This document shows, one piece after another, positions 52,053 to 59,295 of a stretch of DNA of 64,000 nt. This DNA comes from Candidatus Deferrimicrobiaceae bacterium (lineage in GTDB: Bacteria; Desulfobacterota; Deferrimicrobia; Deferrimicrobiales; Deferrimicrobiaceae). The stretch is taken from assembly GCA_036504035.1 (NCBI GenBank), contig DASXVV010000008.1, positions 124,001-188,000 of the forward strand. Direction: 5' to 3'. The translations under genes and the position numbers were made by a program. The notes under the pieces were generated by a model. That model saw only the letters and a list, made by a program, of their open reading frames with translations, had not been told where the DNA came from and did not search any database. Numbering within the stretch: position 1 is the first letter of the stretch; every line of letters starts with the position of its first letter.

Positions 52053-52520
52053 CTCCCCTCCTCCCCGGAAAATTCCGATAGCCGGTACTGCAGCGCCTCG
52101 GCCAGGTGCGGCAGCGCCACGTCCCGGTCGCCGGCCAGGTCGGCGATCGTCCGGGCGACCCGGCACGCCTTCCCCAGCACCCGCCCCGACAGCGCCATCC
52201 GGTCGGCCGCACGGGCCAGGAACGTCCTGGCCTCAGGCCGCATCGACGCCGCCATGCCCGCCAGGGAGGGCGGCGCCTGCCCGGCATCCCGCCGGCGCTG
52301 GAGCGACCGGCACGACGCGACCCGTGCGCGCACCACCGCCGACGGCTCCCCGCCGGGCGCATCGGCCCAGTCGGCGCCCGGGAGCGGTTGGAGCGCCACC
52401 ACCAGGTCGATCCGGTCGAGGATGGGCCCCGAAAACTTCCGGGCATAGGCCGCCCGGAGCCCCGGCGGGCAACGGCAGATGCGGCGGGGGTTGCCCGCGT
52501 TTCCGCAAGGGCATTCCTGC
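52049..52520 (-). pseudogene. Truncated magnesium chelatase-like protein YifB/ComM (C-terminal third only)
   Basis: Only the end of the gene remains: the CPCGN...CRC metal-like segment, FSGPILDRIDL, and the C-terminal helical part (SGRVLGKACRVARTIADLAG). The N-terminal Lon-like and ATPase domains are absent. Upstream, homology stops at about 52520, where the XRE gene coding on the other strand begins. I infer truncation by the incoming island. Confidence 0.75.
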
Positions 52521-52521
52521 G

Positions 52522-53052
52522 TTGCCTTTCTGCCAGTTGACCCTAAAGGGTCGGAAATCCACCTCTCCCGCCTATCCTGCGACTCTGACCACCTGGGGAG
52601 ACCATCTCCGTAAGAAGCGGCTCGATGCGAAGCTCTATCAGAAGGAGGTTGCGAACAGGCTCGGAGCCGATGAGTCTTCGGTCTTTAATTGGGAGACGAA
52701 CAACGCTTCCCCGTCTATCATCTTCCTTCCACGCATCATCGAATTTCTGGGCTATATGCCATACGAGCCGGAAAAGAAATCCATCGGAGAAAAAATTCGA
52801 ATAGCTCGGGAAGCGTTGGGATTGACGCAGGGTCAACTGGCGAAGGCTATTCAGATAGACAAGACGACTTTGTGGGGATGGGAAATCAGCAGACGGCAAC
52901 CCGCCCAAAAATATTTGGAGCGATTAAGCGATTTTTTCGAAGCAGAGCATATCCCTGAGTTTCCCACCTCAAGAATCGTATCCGTATTGTCGGAAGATTG
53001 CGAACCTGCCCAACTTGGAATTCGCTCCGAACCGTCCACGCTATCCCGGTGA
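52522..53052 (+). CDS. XRE-family helix-turn-helix protein with two HTH segments
   Basis: About 176 aa from TTG 52522 (or TTG 52537). A leading LPFCQLTLKGRKS segment typical of this deltaproteobacterial XRE group. HTH 1 is about residues 33-65 (LYQKEVANRLGADESSVFNWE), then IIEFLGYMPYEP, then HTH 2 (LTQGQLAKAIQIDKTTLWGWE). A degenerate homologue lies at 58998-59230. First gene of the island; may regulate the island or be cargo. Confidence 0.7.
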   Translation: MPFCQLTLKGRKSTSPAYPATLTTWGDHLRKKRLDAKLYQKEVANRLGADESSVFNWETNNASPSIIFLPRIIEFLGYMPYEPEKKSIGEKIRIAREALGLTQGQLAKAIQIDKTTLWGWEISRRQPAQKYLERLSDFFEAEHIPEFPTSRIVSVLSEDCEPAQLGIRSEPSTLSR

Positions 53053-53108
53053 TGGTCAACGGCTTGGCCATTTCCAAGAAATTACGATTCGCAGAATGTT
53101 AATATAAG

Positions 53109-53137
53109 TTGACATTATGTTCTCGCTTGCATATAAT
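53109..53137 (+). promoter_or_regulatory. Perfect-consensus promoter upstream of the retron region
   Basis: TTGACA (53109-53114), 17-base spacer, TATAAT (53132-53137): exact consensus in both boxes. Transcription should begin near 53144, 460 bases before the next gene. Confidence 0.85.
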
Positions 53138-53144
53138 TTTTTTG

Positions 53145-53600
53145 CCCATGGAGACCCATGGAGAAAATTGAAAGGGGGTAGCAACAGTCTGTTGGCTTGA
53201 GACGAAAGACCCTTTCTCCCGCCGTTTTTAGGCGAACTTGATGGGCTTCTGATTTTAGGGGCCGCTTCTCCTAAAGGGGAAGGTGCTTTCAACCGCATCT
53301 TGGCGTCCCGATCTTCCCGACTGTCATGGTGGTGTGGCCTTGTACGGTTGCGCCAGAAATTGTCACAGTTGTCGGTGGATGGTTACGTCTCTTGTGTCCA
53401 CGGGTTTTCGTAGCAGGTGAAGCGGTACCCGTTTCTTCCTGTAGTTTTCAGGGCGCTTGAGTGTGGTTGGAGCACATATGCAAGATATTTCAGGTTGGTC
53501 CTTGTTTGTTCTGTCTGAAATATTGATGCATATCAGTTATGTGGAGAGGTTCCTGCAAATAGCAGGAACTCGGACTGAAACAACCGAGAAAGGGGGTGAG
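53145..53600 (+). ncRNA. Candidate retron msr-msd or other structured leader RNA
   Basis: This 455-base stretch has no supported gene and follows a perfect promoter. It contains GGGGTAGC then a CAACA-gtc-TGTTG hairpin, like a retron msr with its AGC priming site. GAAAGGG pairs with CCCTTTC around it. Other hairpins: TTCTCC/GGGGAA, ACGGGT (53400-53405)/ACCCGT (53427-53432), ATATTTCAG (53485-53493)/CTGAAATAT (53515-53523) and GTTCCTGC (53549-53556)/GCAGGAAC (53562-53569). I could not find convincing a1/a2 repeats. A short ORF at 53457-53642 looks non-coding. Assignment is inference. Confidence 0.45.
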
Positions 53601-53604
53601 GAAA

Positions 53605-53937
53605 ATGAAAAAGCTGAAGTCACGGTCTCAAGCCGGCAGTAGAACGTCTTCCGTCATTAAGGAGATTCAACGGTTAGTCGACGAACTTGAATACATCGAC
53701 GAATGCCTAAAATCGGAAGGTCGTTCCAGTCCGGTGGATTGCGCACAAGCGCTCGAACGTGCTAAGTGCATCAAGGCGATTGTAGCCGAGAATCAGATGC
53801 GCGAACGACAGGATGCCGATGTGTTGAAAATCCTATCGTTCCTCGTGAGGCTGGTGGAGATAATCCATTCTTTACTTAACTGCATTTCATCCCAGAAGGA
53901 GCCGTATGAAGACTGGGAAAATTATAAAGCTGCTTAG
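53605..53937 (+). CDS. Small protein of unknown function upstream of the retron regulator
   Basis: 110 aa from ATG 53605, preceded by GGGGGTGAGG. Helical, basic N-terminus (KKLKSRSQAGSR), two heptad-like segments (VIKEIQRLVDELEYIDECL; DADVLKILSFLVRLVEIIHSLL). No family recognised. It overlaps the XRE gene by 32 bases, so the two are probably translated together. Confidence 0.55.
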   Translation: MKKLKSRSQAGSRTSSVIKEIQRLVDELEYIDECLKSEGRSSPVDCAQALERAKCIKAIVAENQMRERQDADVLKILSFLVRLVEIIHSLLNCISSQKEPYEDWENYKAA

Positions 53938-54190
53938 AAAAACGGAAGACATAACACAACTAGAATTGGCAGATAAAACTGGAGTGTCTCGCGTTTATCT
54001 TTCTCAGATCGAAAACTCCAAGAGGGAGCCAAGCTTAACTTTTTTGAAGTCTGTTTCCAAATACTTTAATGTCCCACTGCCGTTACTGCTGATCGGTGAA
54101 GGATCAGATGATAGCGATGTTTACGCTGAGTTGCGGAAGCTATTTGTTGATCTTGTAGGGATAAAGTTGAATTTGCTCTATGATAAATAG
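53906..54190 (+). CDS. XRE-family HTH regulator
   Basis: 94 aa. A single HTH_3 domain (residues 6-62; ITQLELADKTGVSRVYLSQIENSKREPSL) and a short C-terminal helix. Site GAAGGAG upstream. It overlaps the reverse transcriptase start by 11 bases, a pattern that fits retrons with an HTH accessory protein or autoregulator. Confidence 0.85.
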   Translation: MKTGKIIKLLRKTEDITQLELADKTGVSRVYLSQIENSKREPSLTFLKSVSKYFNVPLPLLLIGEGSDDSDVYAELRKLFVDLVGIKLNLLYDK

Positions 54191-55133
54191 CAAGGCAGTT
54201 GACATAATGAAAAAAGAATTAATAACAATACGGATAAAAAGTATTGAATCGCTGTGTCATCACCTAGGTACCAATCCATTAGAGCTTGAAAAGATATGCA
54301 GTTCCATTGATTCCTATTACAAAAGATTTACCAAGATCAAAAATGGCAAGGTGAGGCCTATTGCCGAGCCGATAGGTCGTCTCCGGAGTATACTTGATAG
54401 ACTACAAGCTCTTCTTCAGCGCATTTCTCTCCCTCAGTATATACACGGTGGCCGAAAAAAGCATTCGAATATTACGAATGCGGAATCCCATGTAAATAAA
54501 CCCATGGTCTTAAAAATAGACCTGAAGGACTTTTTCCCAAGTATAAAAAGTCATAAGGTGTATGACTTATTTTGTACACGTTTAGAATGCTCTCCTGATG
54601 TAGGCAGACTATTGACTAGATTAACAACTTTAGATGGTGCTGTTCCTCAAGGTTCACCGACCAGTACAATCCTTTCTGCTCTAATTATTGAAAAAACAGC
54701 GAAAAGAATTAATAGTATGGCTGGTTGTCATGGCGCTAGATATGACCAGTATGTAGACGACTCAACGTTGTCCGGTCCTGTATATATAAAGAAATTCAGC
54801 CGGACGATAGACAGGATAGTTCATCAAGCGGGATTTGCAGTCAACCCAAAGAAAACTATAATAATGCCAAGAAGTACTGAGCAGGTTGTAACTGGCGTGC
54901 GGGTGAATAGCAAATTGGATGCGCCGAGCGAGATGATAAAAAAAACACGGGCGATCATTGAGCAACTATTAGACAGGCAACGCGAGGGGTTGGGTGTCTC
55001 AAAAAAAGAGATAAGATCTGTAAGAGGCAAGATAGCGTATATAACACGCCTAAATAAAGGGGCTGGGAAGTTTCTCTTTAATATGGCAAAGAAATTGAGC
55101 GTTCAATCGTCTGGACTCAAAATATTTGGATAG
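54180..55133 (+). CDS. Retron-type reverse transcriptase
   Basis: 317 aa. RT catalytic YVDD at 191-194 (YDQYVDDSTLSG), LKIDLKDFFPSI for the first Asp, and QGSPTSTILSALII. Retron-specific marks: NAxxH at 100-104 (NAESH) in region X, and VTG at 237-239 (VVTGVRVN) in region Y. Compact, with no maturase, endonuclease or fused effector domain, so not a group II intron protein. It should copy part of a structured RNA into msDNA. AT-rich like its neighbours. ATG 54207 is an alternative start. Confidence 0.9.
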   Translation: MINSKAVDIMKKELITIRIKSIESLCHHLGTNPLELEKICSSIDSYYKRFTKIKNGKVRPIAEPIGRLRSILDRLQALLQRISLPQYIHGGRKKHSNITNAESHVNKPMVLKIDLKDFFPSIKSHKVYDLFCTRLECSPDVGRLLTRLTTLDGAVPQGSPTSTILSALIIEKTAKRINSMAGCHGARYDQYVDDSTLSGPVYIKKFSRTIDRIVHQAGFAVNPKKTIIMPRSTEQVVTGVRVNSKLDAPSEMIKKTRAIIEQLLDRQREGLGVSKKEIRSVRGKIAYITRLNKGAGKFLFNMAKKLSVQSSGLKIFG

Positions 55134-55645
55134 AGTAGCGATTTAATATAATCTGGAGTTCCCCGTTTCTGTAGCCACTTGGCCCAAAGAAGTCAGGCAA
55201 CCAGCTCAAAATAACTCGGAGCGGATGAACGATATTTTCGAAGGGGCTCGTGTTGTAAATATTATTCCCTCAGAAACCGCACACGAGCAGGTCAAGTCTG
55301 GTCAAAATAATTAGCGCCGCCGAAACAGCGATGCCGTAAACCATTCTCGTCTTGGGGGGGGCGCTCAGCGGGTGGATTGGAACTGTTTTTGCCATCACTG
55401 GTGGATCTAAAAAAGACGGAATAACGAATGCCTCACTTACCATTCTTGTGCGAAATGGGTATACTGGGACTAGGTTGCGGGTCCCCCGTGCGTACACGCA
55501 AAAGGGCAGGTAGGTGAATAAGGGCATGGATAATTCATCACGAATAATGCCATAAATGTTGTTGTTTATCAATATGTTGACCAATATGTAAAGAGTGTCT
55601 TTGTTCATTGTGGATGTTTTTAATATATTTTTGGGAGGAAGAAAA
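55134..55645 (+). other. Intergenic region between RT and downstream genes: promoter-like and hairpin signals, no supported gene
   Basis: A minus-strand ORF (55270-55881) spans this region but runs deep into the plus-strand gene and lacks recognisable domains, so I do not call it. TTACCA-17-TATACT ends at 55465 on the plus strand. It is followed by GGGAC/GTCCC and GCGT/ACGC hairpins and a GGCAT/ATGCC stem, which could be a small RNA. The 55320-55500 part is richer in GC than the flanks. Confidence 0.4.
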
Positions 55646-56176
55646 ATGACAACACAATGTAATATTAATACTGAGCTATCAAATATTATCAATGTATTAG
55701 CCAGTATATGGCAGACTCCTGACATGCCTAGAGAATCAATCGTAAATATAGTTGATGAATTTAATTCATACGATTGGCTGTTGTTAGCAAGTATGGACGC
55801 GGTTTCTTTGTGGGGGCCAAATAGCGGGAAATTCATATATAAACAGCGAGAAGTTATGATAAATAGTAATGATGGGTACAACAGTAGGGTTGTGGGCTTT
55901 TATGGTGATAAAGAGGATCGTTCAGAAAGTGAATTAAGTTATATCGATTTTAATAAGCATTTTTACGTGGATGGTTTAAAAGAGGAGACGAAAGGTATAG
56001 CAAGAGACCCTATCGTTCTCTTAGAGTTGCTATCGTATTTAAAGTACCATATTGATAGCATCGCTATGCTGCCAGAAAATCTGAGGCAAAATAGGTTTGA
56101 TTCTATTGCGACTAGATTTAATCAACCTGTTGGTTATCTGCATAATATGGTTAATTGGCTGTCGGAAATCAAATAA
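55646..56176 (+). CDS. Hypothetical protein of the retron cassette
   Basis: 176 aa from ATG 55646 (GGGAGGA upstream; an in-frame TTG at 55595 lacks support). No family recognised. Helical ends flank a strand-rich centre with many aromatic residues (SYDWLLLASMDAVSLWG). It ends 20 bases before the kinase gene and shares its low GC. It may be an effector, antitoxin or adaptor; the sequence does not say. Confidence 0.6.
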   Translation: MTTQCNINTELSNIINVLASIWQTPDMPRESIVNIVDEFNSYDWLLLASMDAVSLWGPNSGKFIYKQREVMINSNDGYNSRVVGFYGDKEDRSESELSYIDFNKHFYVDGLKEETKGIARDPIVLLELLSYLKYHIDSIAMLPENLRQNRFDSIATRFNQPVGYLHNMVNWLSEIK

Positions 56177-56196
56177 TAATTATAAGAGGTTGTCTT

Positions 56197-56883
56197 GTGA
56201 TTATAGCTATTGAGGGTATAGATGGGGTTGGCAAAGGAACGCAGAGTAAGATATTGCATGATAATTTGATAAACTTCGGGCTATCGGCATCCCTCGTATC
56301 GTTCCCGGTATATGATAGTTTTTTTGGTAAAATGATCGCTGAGTATCTAAATGGCCGCTACGGTTCTCTAAATGATATTCATCCGAAGCTTGTAGCTAAT
56401 CTATATGCTTTTGACCGGTGGGACTACTTTAACAAGCATAATATAAACGAAAATGAATTTATGGTTATTGACAGATACGTACCATCAAATTTGGCTCACC
56501 AAGCATCAAAACTAGCTGATCGCAATCATGTCTATCAAATGTTTGAATGGATAGATGAGCTTGAGCATGATGTTCTTGGGCAGCCGAAACCAAATTTAGT
56601 GTTGGTTTTGGATGCGCCCGTGGAACTAGCGTCGATCCAGGTGCTAAAGAAGAAGAGCAGGAGTTACACGGAATTAAATAAGGATTTACATGAAGCAGAT
56701 GAGCACTATCTAGGTAATGTTCGCAGTGCATATTTGGAATTGTGCAATAACAACGACAGCTATCGGCTTATTAATTGTAATGAATCTAATAATATGAAAA
56801 GTATTGAAGGTATATCCAGGGAAATATGGACTATTGTTGTAGAATATTTCTCCCTTAGTTTTAATAAATATCAAGCCGAATAG
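56197..56883 (+). CDS. Thymidylate kinase-like nucleoside monophosphate kinase
   Basis: 228 aa from GTG 56197 (AGAGGT upstream). P-loop EGIDGVGKGTQ with K13, the DRY motif (VIDRYVPSNLAHQ), and a lid region (KKKSRSYTELNKDLHEADEHYL). It should phosphorylate dTMP or a related pyrimidine nucleotide. Sequence is distant from housekeeping Tmk and its gene is AT-rich, consistent with cargo. It ends 8 bases before the Nudix-radical SAM gene. Confidence 0.85.
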   Translation: MIIAIEGIDGVGKGTQSKILHDNLINFGLSASLVSFPVYDSFFGKMIAEYLNGRYGSLNDIHPKLVANLYAFDRWDYFNKHNINENEFMVIDRYVPSNLAHQASKLADRNHVYQMFEWIDELEHDVLGQPKPNLVLVLDAPVELASIQVLKKKSRSYTELNKDLHEADEHYLGNVRSAYLELCNNNDSYRLINCNESNNMKSIEGISREIWTIVVEYFSLSFNKYQAE

Positions 56884-56891
56884 GAGGACTG

Positions 56892-58280
56892 GTGAAGGCG
56901 GGTGTTAAATTCTATCCAGCTGATAAATATCTGGCAAATTTAGGCGTTTTTAAGGGGTTGCCTGTTGAAATAGTGGTTTCGGCATATCTTGTTAAAGATG
57001 ACAAAGTCTGCCTTATCAATCATAAGGATTTAAAGCACTGGTTGCCTCCAGGTGGGCATGTCAAAACTAAAACTAAATCTAAATCGGAATTGTGCAAACC
57101 CATAGAAGGGATTAACGATTTAGTATTTGAAGAATTGTTGCATGAAGCAGTGCTCCGAGAGGTAAGAGAAGAAACCGGATGGAACGCGGAAATCATTGCC
57201 TCTGGGGAATTATACGGTGAGGATGAGACGGTTTGTCAGGTCCCGAGTCCCAGATTTGTTCAATATGAACAAATTAAGGAAGTTGGTCGTCCCAGGCATG
57301 TCCATATAAACATGGTCTATTTTTGCAAACCACTTGATTACGCAGTAGCCCCATCGGGCGAAGAAGGGCCTATCGAATGGTTTGGTTTGCATGACTTAGA
57401 TAACAAAAAGAGATTATTCCCTCATACTAGAATGAATGCGATTGCGGCTATCCTTCAACTTGGATCGATCATTCCAGAATGTTTAAAGGTTGAGGAGGGA
57501 CGGGTATTAGTTCCAATTGGGGGTAGGTGCGCATATAGGTGCAGATATTGTTACACAAAACGGCATGATGTGTATTTTGGTGAACCAGATCCAAAACGCA
57601 CTGCGGGATTAGTAGCGGAGGTATGCAAACAAAATCCAGGAATAACAATTACAGCACAATTGGGATACGATAATGATCCTTTTCTAAACCCGGAACTTGG
57701 TTTAGGAATAATAACAAATTTGATATGGTTGCCTGTGCATATTGGTTTTTCTACCAAAGCTCATATATCAAAAGAAACAGCAAAGGCTCTTTCAATATTA
57801 AGGAAAGTTAAAATTGAAAACAAATATAACTTGAGTGGGTTGGTTACAATTACATCTTTGGAAAGTGCTTCAAAATTAGAACCATATGCTCCGACACCAG
57901 ATAAACGCTTTGAGTCTGTAAAAAATCTTTCAGATGCGGGAATCCCAATACTCATTAATTTAAGACCTCTGCTGCCAGATGATGTTCCTTTAGATGAAAT
58001 AAAACGAATAGTATACTTAGCAAAAGAGGCCGGTGCTATTGGGATTGTTATTGGTGCATTCTGGGCTGACCCTGAGGGAATTGTGGCAAGAGGATTAAAT
58101 CCCCAAACATCAAAGACGGAACGGAAAAAGGCACTGTGGTCACCACACGGGCTGAAATGGGATCGCTATATCGAAGATCCAGAAATGGTGAATGTGATAA
58201 AATCTACATGCAAGGAAGTCGGGCTTAAAGTGTTTGATTCAACCTCTACAGCTGTTCTTTATCTAAATAATTTGATTTAG
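56892..58280 (+). CDS. Nudix hydrolase-radical SAM fusion protein
   Basis: 462 aa from GTG 56892 after TAGGAGG. N-terminal Nudix domain (residues about 20-190): GGHV, then a 30-residue insert, then the Nudix box ending E-x7-REVREETGW (R89 to G96), with the usual leading Gly not in place. The radical SAM domain has CAYRCRYC (C213, C217, C220) for the [4Fe-4S] cluster. Further on, TITSLESASKLEPYAPTPDKR and NLRPLLPDD resemble the spore photoproduct lyase-like branch, not viperin. Paired with a dTMP kinase-like gene, it may act on a pyrimidine nucleotide or DNA lesion; the reaction is unknown. Confidence 0.85.
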   Translation: MKAGVKFYPADKYLANLGVFKGLPVEIVVSAYLVKDDKVCLINHKDLKHWLPPGGHVKTKTKSKSELCKPIEGINDLVFEELLHEAVLREVREETGWNAEIIASGELYGEDETVCQVPSPRFVQYEQIKEVGRPRHVHINMVYFCKPLDYAVAPSGEEGPIEWFGLHDLDNKKRLFPHTRMNAIAAILQLGSIIPECLKVEEGRVLVPIGGRCAYRCRYCYTKRHDVYFGEPDPKRTAGLVAEVCKQNPGITITAQLGYDNDPFLNPELGLGIITNLIWLPVHIGFSTKAHISKETAKALSILRKVKIENKYNLSGLVTITSLESASKLEPYAPTPDKRFESVKNLSDAGIPILINLRPLLPDDVPLDEIKRIVYLAKEAGAIGIVIGAFWADPEGIVARGLNPQTSKTERKKALWSPHGLKWDRYIEDPEMVNVIKSTCKEVGLKVFDSTSTAVLYLNNLI

Positions 58281-58679
58281 CGCACTGGGAATGTCCCGTG
58301 TTTATTCGCAAAGACAACAAAAACTTTGCATCCCATTTGCTTTTGGAGTTACCCCTTATTTCCCGGACACTGCCACGCTGCCGGTTAACGACTGAGTCTG
58401 ACGGTATTCTCTCTGGGCGTTAGCATCTTGGCTCTTCCGGGTTTGTAGTGGGTAAGGAGTGATGTGGTCGGTTCGCGGTCGGATCGGGAACCGTCAGGGG
58501 CAAAGCGGTGGTTTAGGGAGGTGGCGGTGGGCCAGGCGAGTTGTGACATCGTAACCTCCCGATTCTGCACACCTTCTATTAAACACCGCTTTTCACCAAT
58601 GCTTCACTTTTTGTCCAAAACCCTTACATGCGACGCCCAGCTTTCCGAGAGTCGCCGCCCAGGGGCGGGCGGTTACCCA
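58281..58679. other. Gene-free junction region, probably insertion-sequence debris
   Basis: About 400 bases after the Nudix-radical SAM gene. GC rises to near 50%. A minus-strand ORF of 61 codons (58385-58570) has no recognisable domain. The region adjoins an IS3 transposase remnant, so it probably holds degraded IS sequence; I find no clear inverted ends. Confidence 0.4.
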
Positions 58680-58893
58680 CTAAATACCCAGAAGAGCCAG
58701 CATCTTGAGCCCGCTGTGCGGGCGGATCTCGTTGTAGTCGTCGAACCACAGGGGAAGCTCGCCATGATTGATGCCGCATCATCGAGGCGGTTTTGATGCA
58801 CGTAGTCCCGCTTGAACGTCCGCACTAACGATTCGGCCATCCCGTTGCTCTCCGGACTGCGAACCGGCGTCGTGCAGGGCAACAACCCCCGAA
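58680..58893 (-). pseudogene. IS3-family transposase (OrfB) C-terminal remnant
   Basis: On the minus strand the segment [25 protein letters not shown] carries the last catalytic Glu of the DDE triad. The frame then shifts by one base near 58755 before [22 protein letters not shown] and a stop. The N-terminal two thirds are missing. Not functional. Confidence 0.85.
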
Positions 58894-58997
58894 GTTTGAC
58901 ACCACGCACCCCATAAAACAACCATAACAAACCGGAATCGGGAATACTTCCGGTCTGTTAGGTCGAAATTAGAGGGTTGGGGTGTCAAACTTCGGGT

Positions 58998-59230
58998 CCC
59001 CTACGAGGCAAAGCGCTACACCATCGGCGAGAAAATCCGGATCAGCCGGGAAGCCCTCGGATTGACGCTCAGGGAATTGGCAAAAGGTATTCGAGTCGAT
59101 CCAACGACACTGTGGAAATGGGAGATCGAGCGGGCGCGAGCCCGCGAAAAAATATCTTGCGCGTTTGGACCTTTTTTTTCGAAGGCCATCCTTTCCCTCC
59201 AAAAAACCTTCCGCCCCGCGTTAACTATTG
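58998..59230 (+). pseudogene. Degenerate XRE-family gene remnant
   Basis: The translation IGEKIRISREALGLTLRELAKG, then TTLWKWE, aligns with the second half of the XRE gene at 52522-53052. The frame breaks near 59130; continuing in another frame gives RKNILRVWTFFFEGHP-like sequence. The N-terminus is replaced by the IS remnant. A related gene thus flanks the retron cassette on both sides. Confidence 0.8.
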
Positions 59231-59295
59231 TTGATATCATGCCCTTTCACCCACTCCAAACCCGGAAGAGCCCTATACACATCACTATTCACAAC

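Noticed and set aside
53457-53642. 61-codon ORF in the leader before the retron operon
   Set aside because: No ribosome site; it crosses two perfect hairpins and overlaps a better-supported gene in another frame.
54180-55133. RT as a group II intron maturase or Abi-type RT
   Set aside because: No maturase or endonuclease domain, and the retron NAxxH and VTG motifs are present.
55270-55881. 203-codon minus-strand ORF overlapping the retron cassette gene
   Set aside because: It is antisense to a gene with a good ribosome site and shows no recognisable domain; AT-rich DNA gives such frames by chance.
56892-58280. Radical SAM protein as a prokaryotic viperin
   Set aside because: The neighbouring nucleotide kinase made this tempting, but the sequence after the cluster motif (LEPYAPTPDKR, LRPLLPDD) matches the spore photoproduct lyase-like branch.
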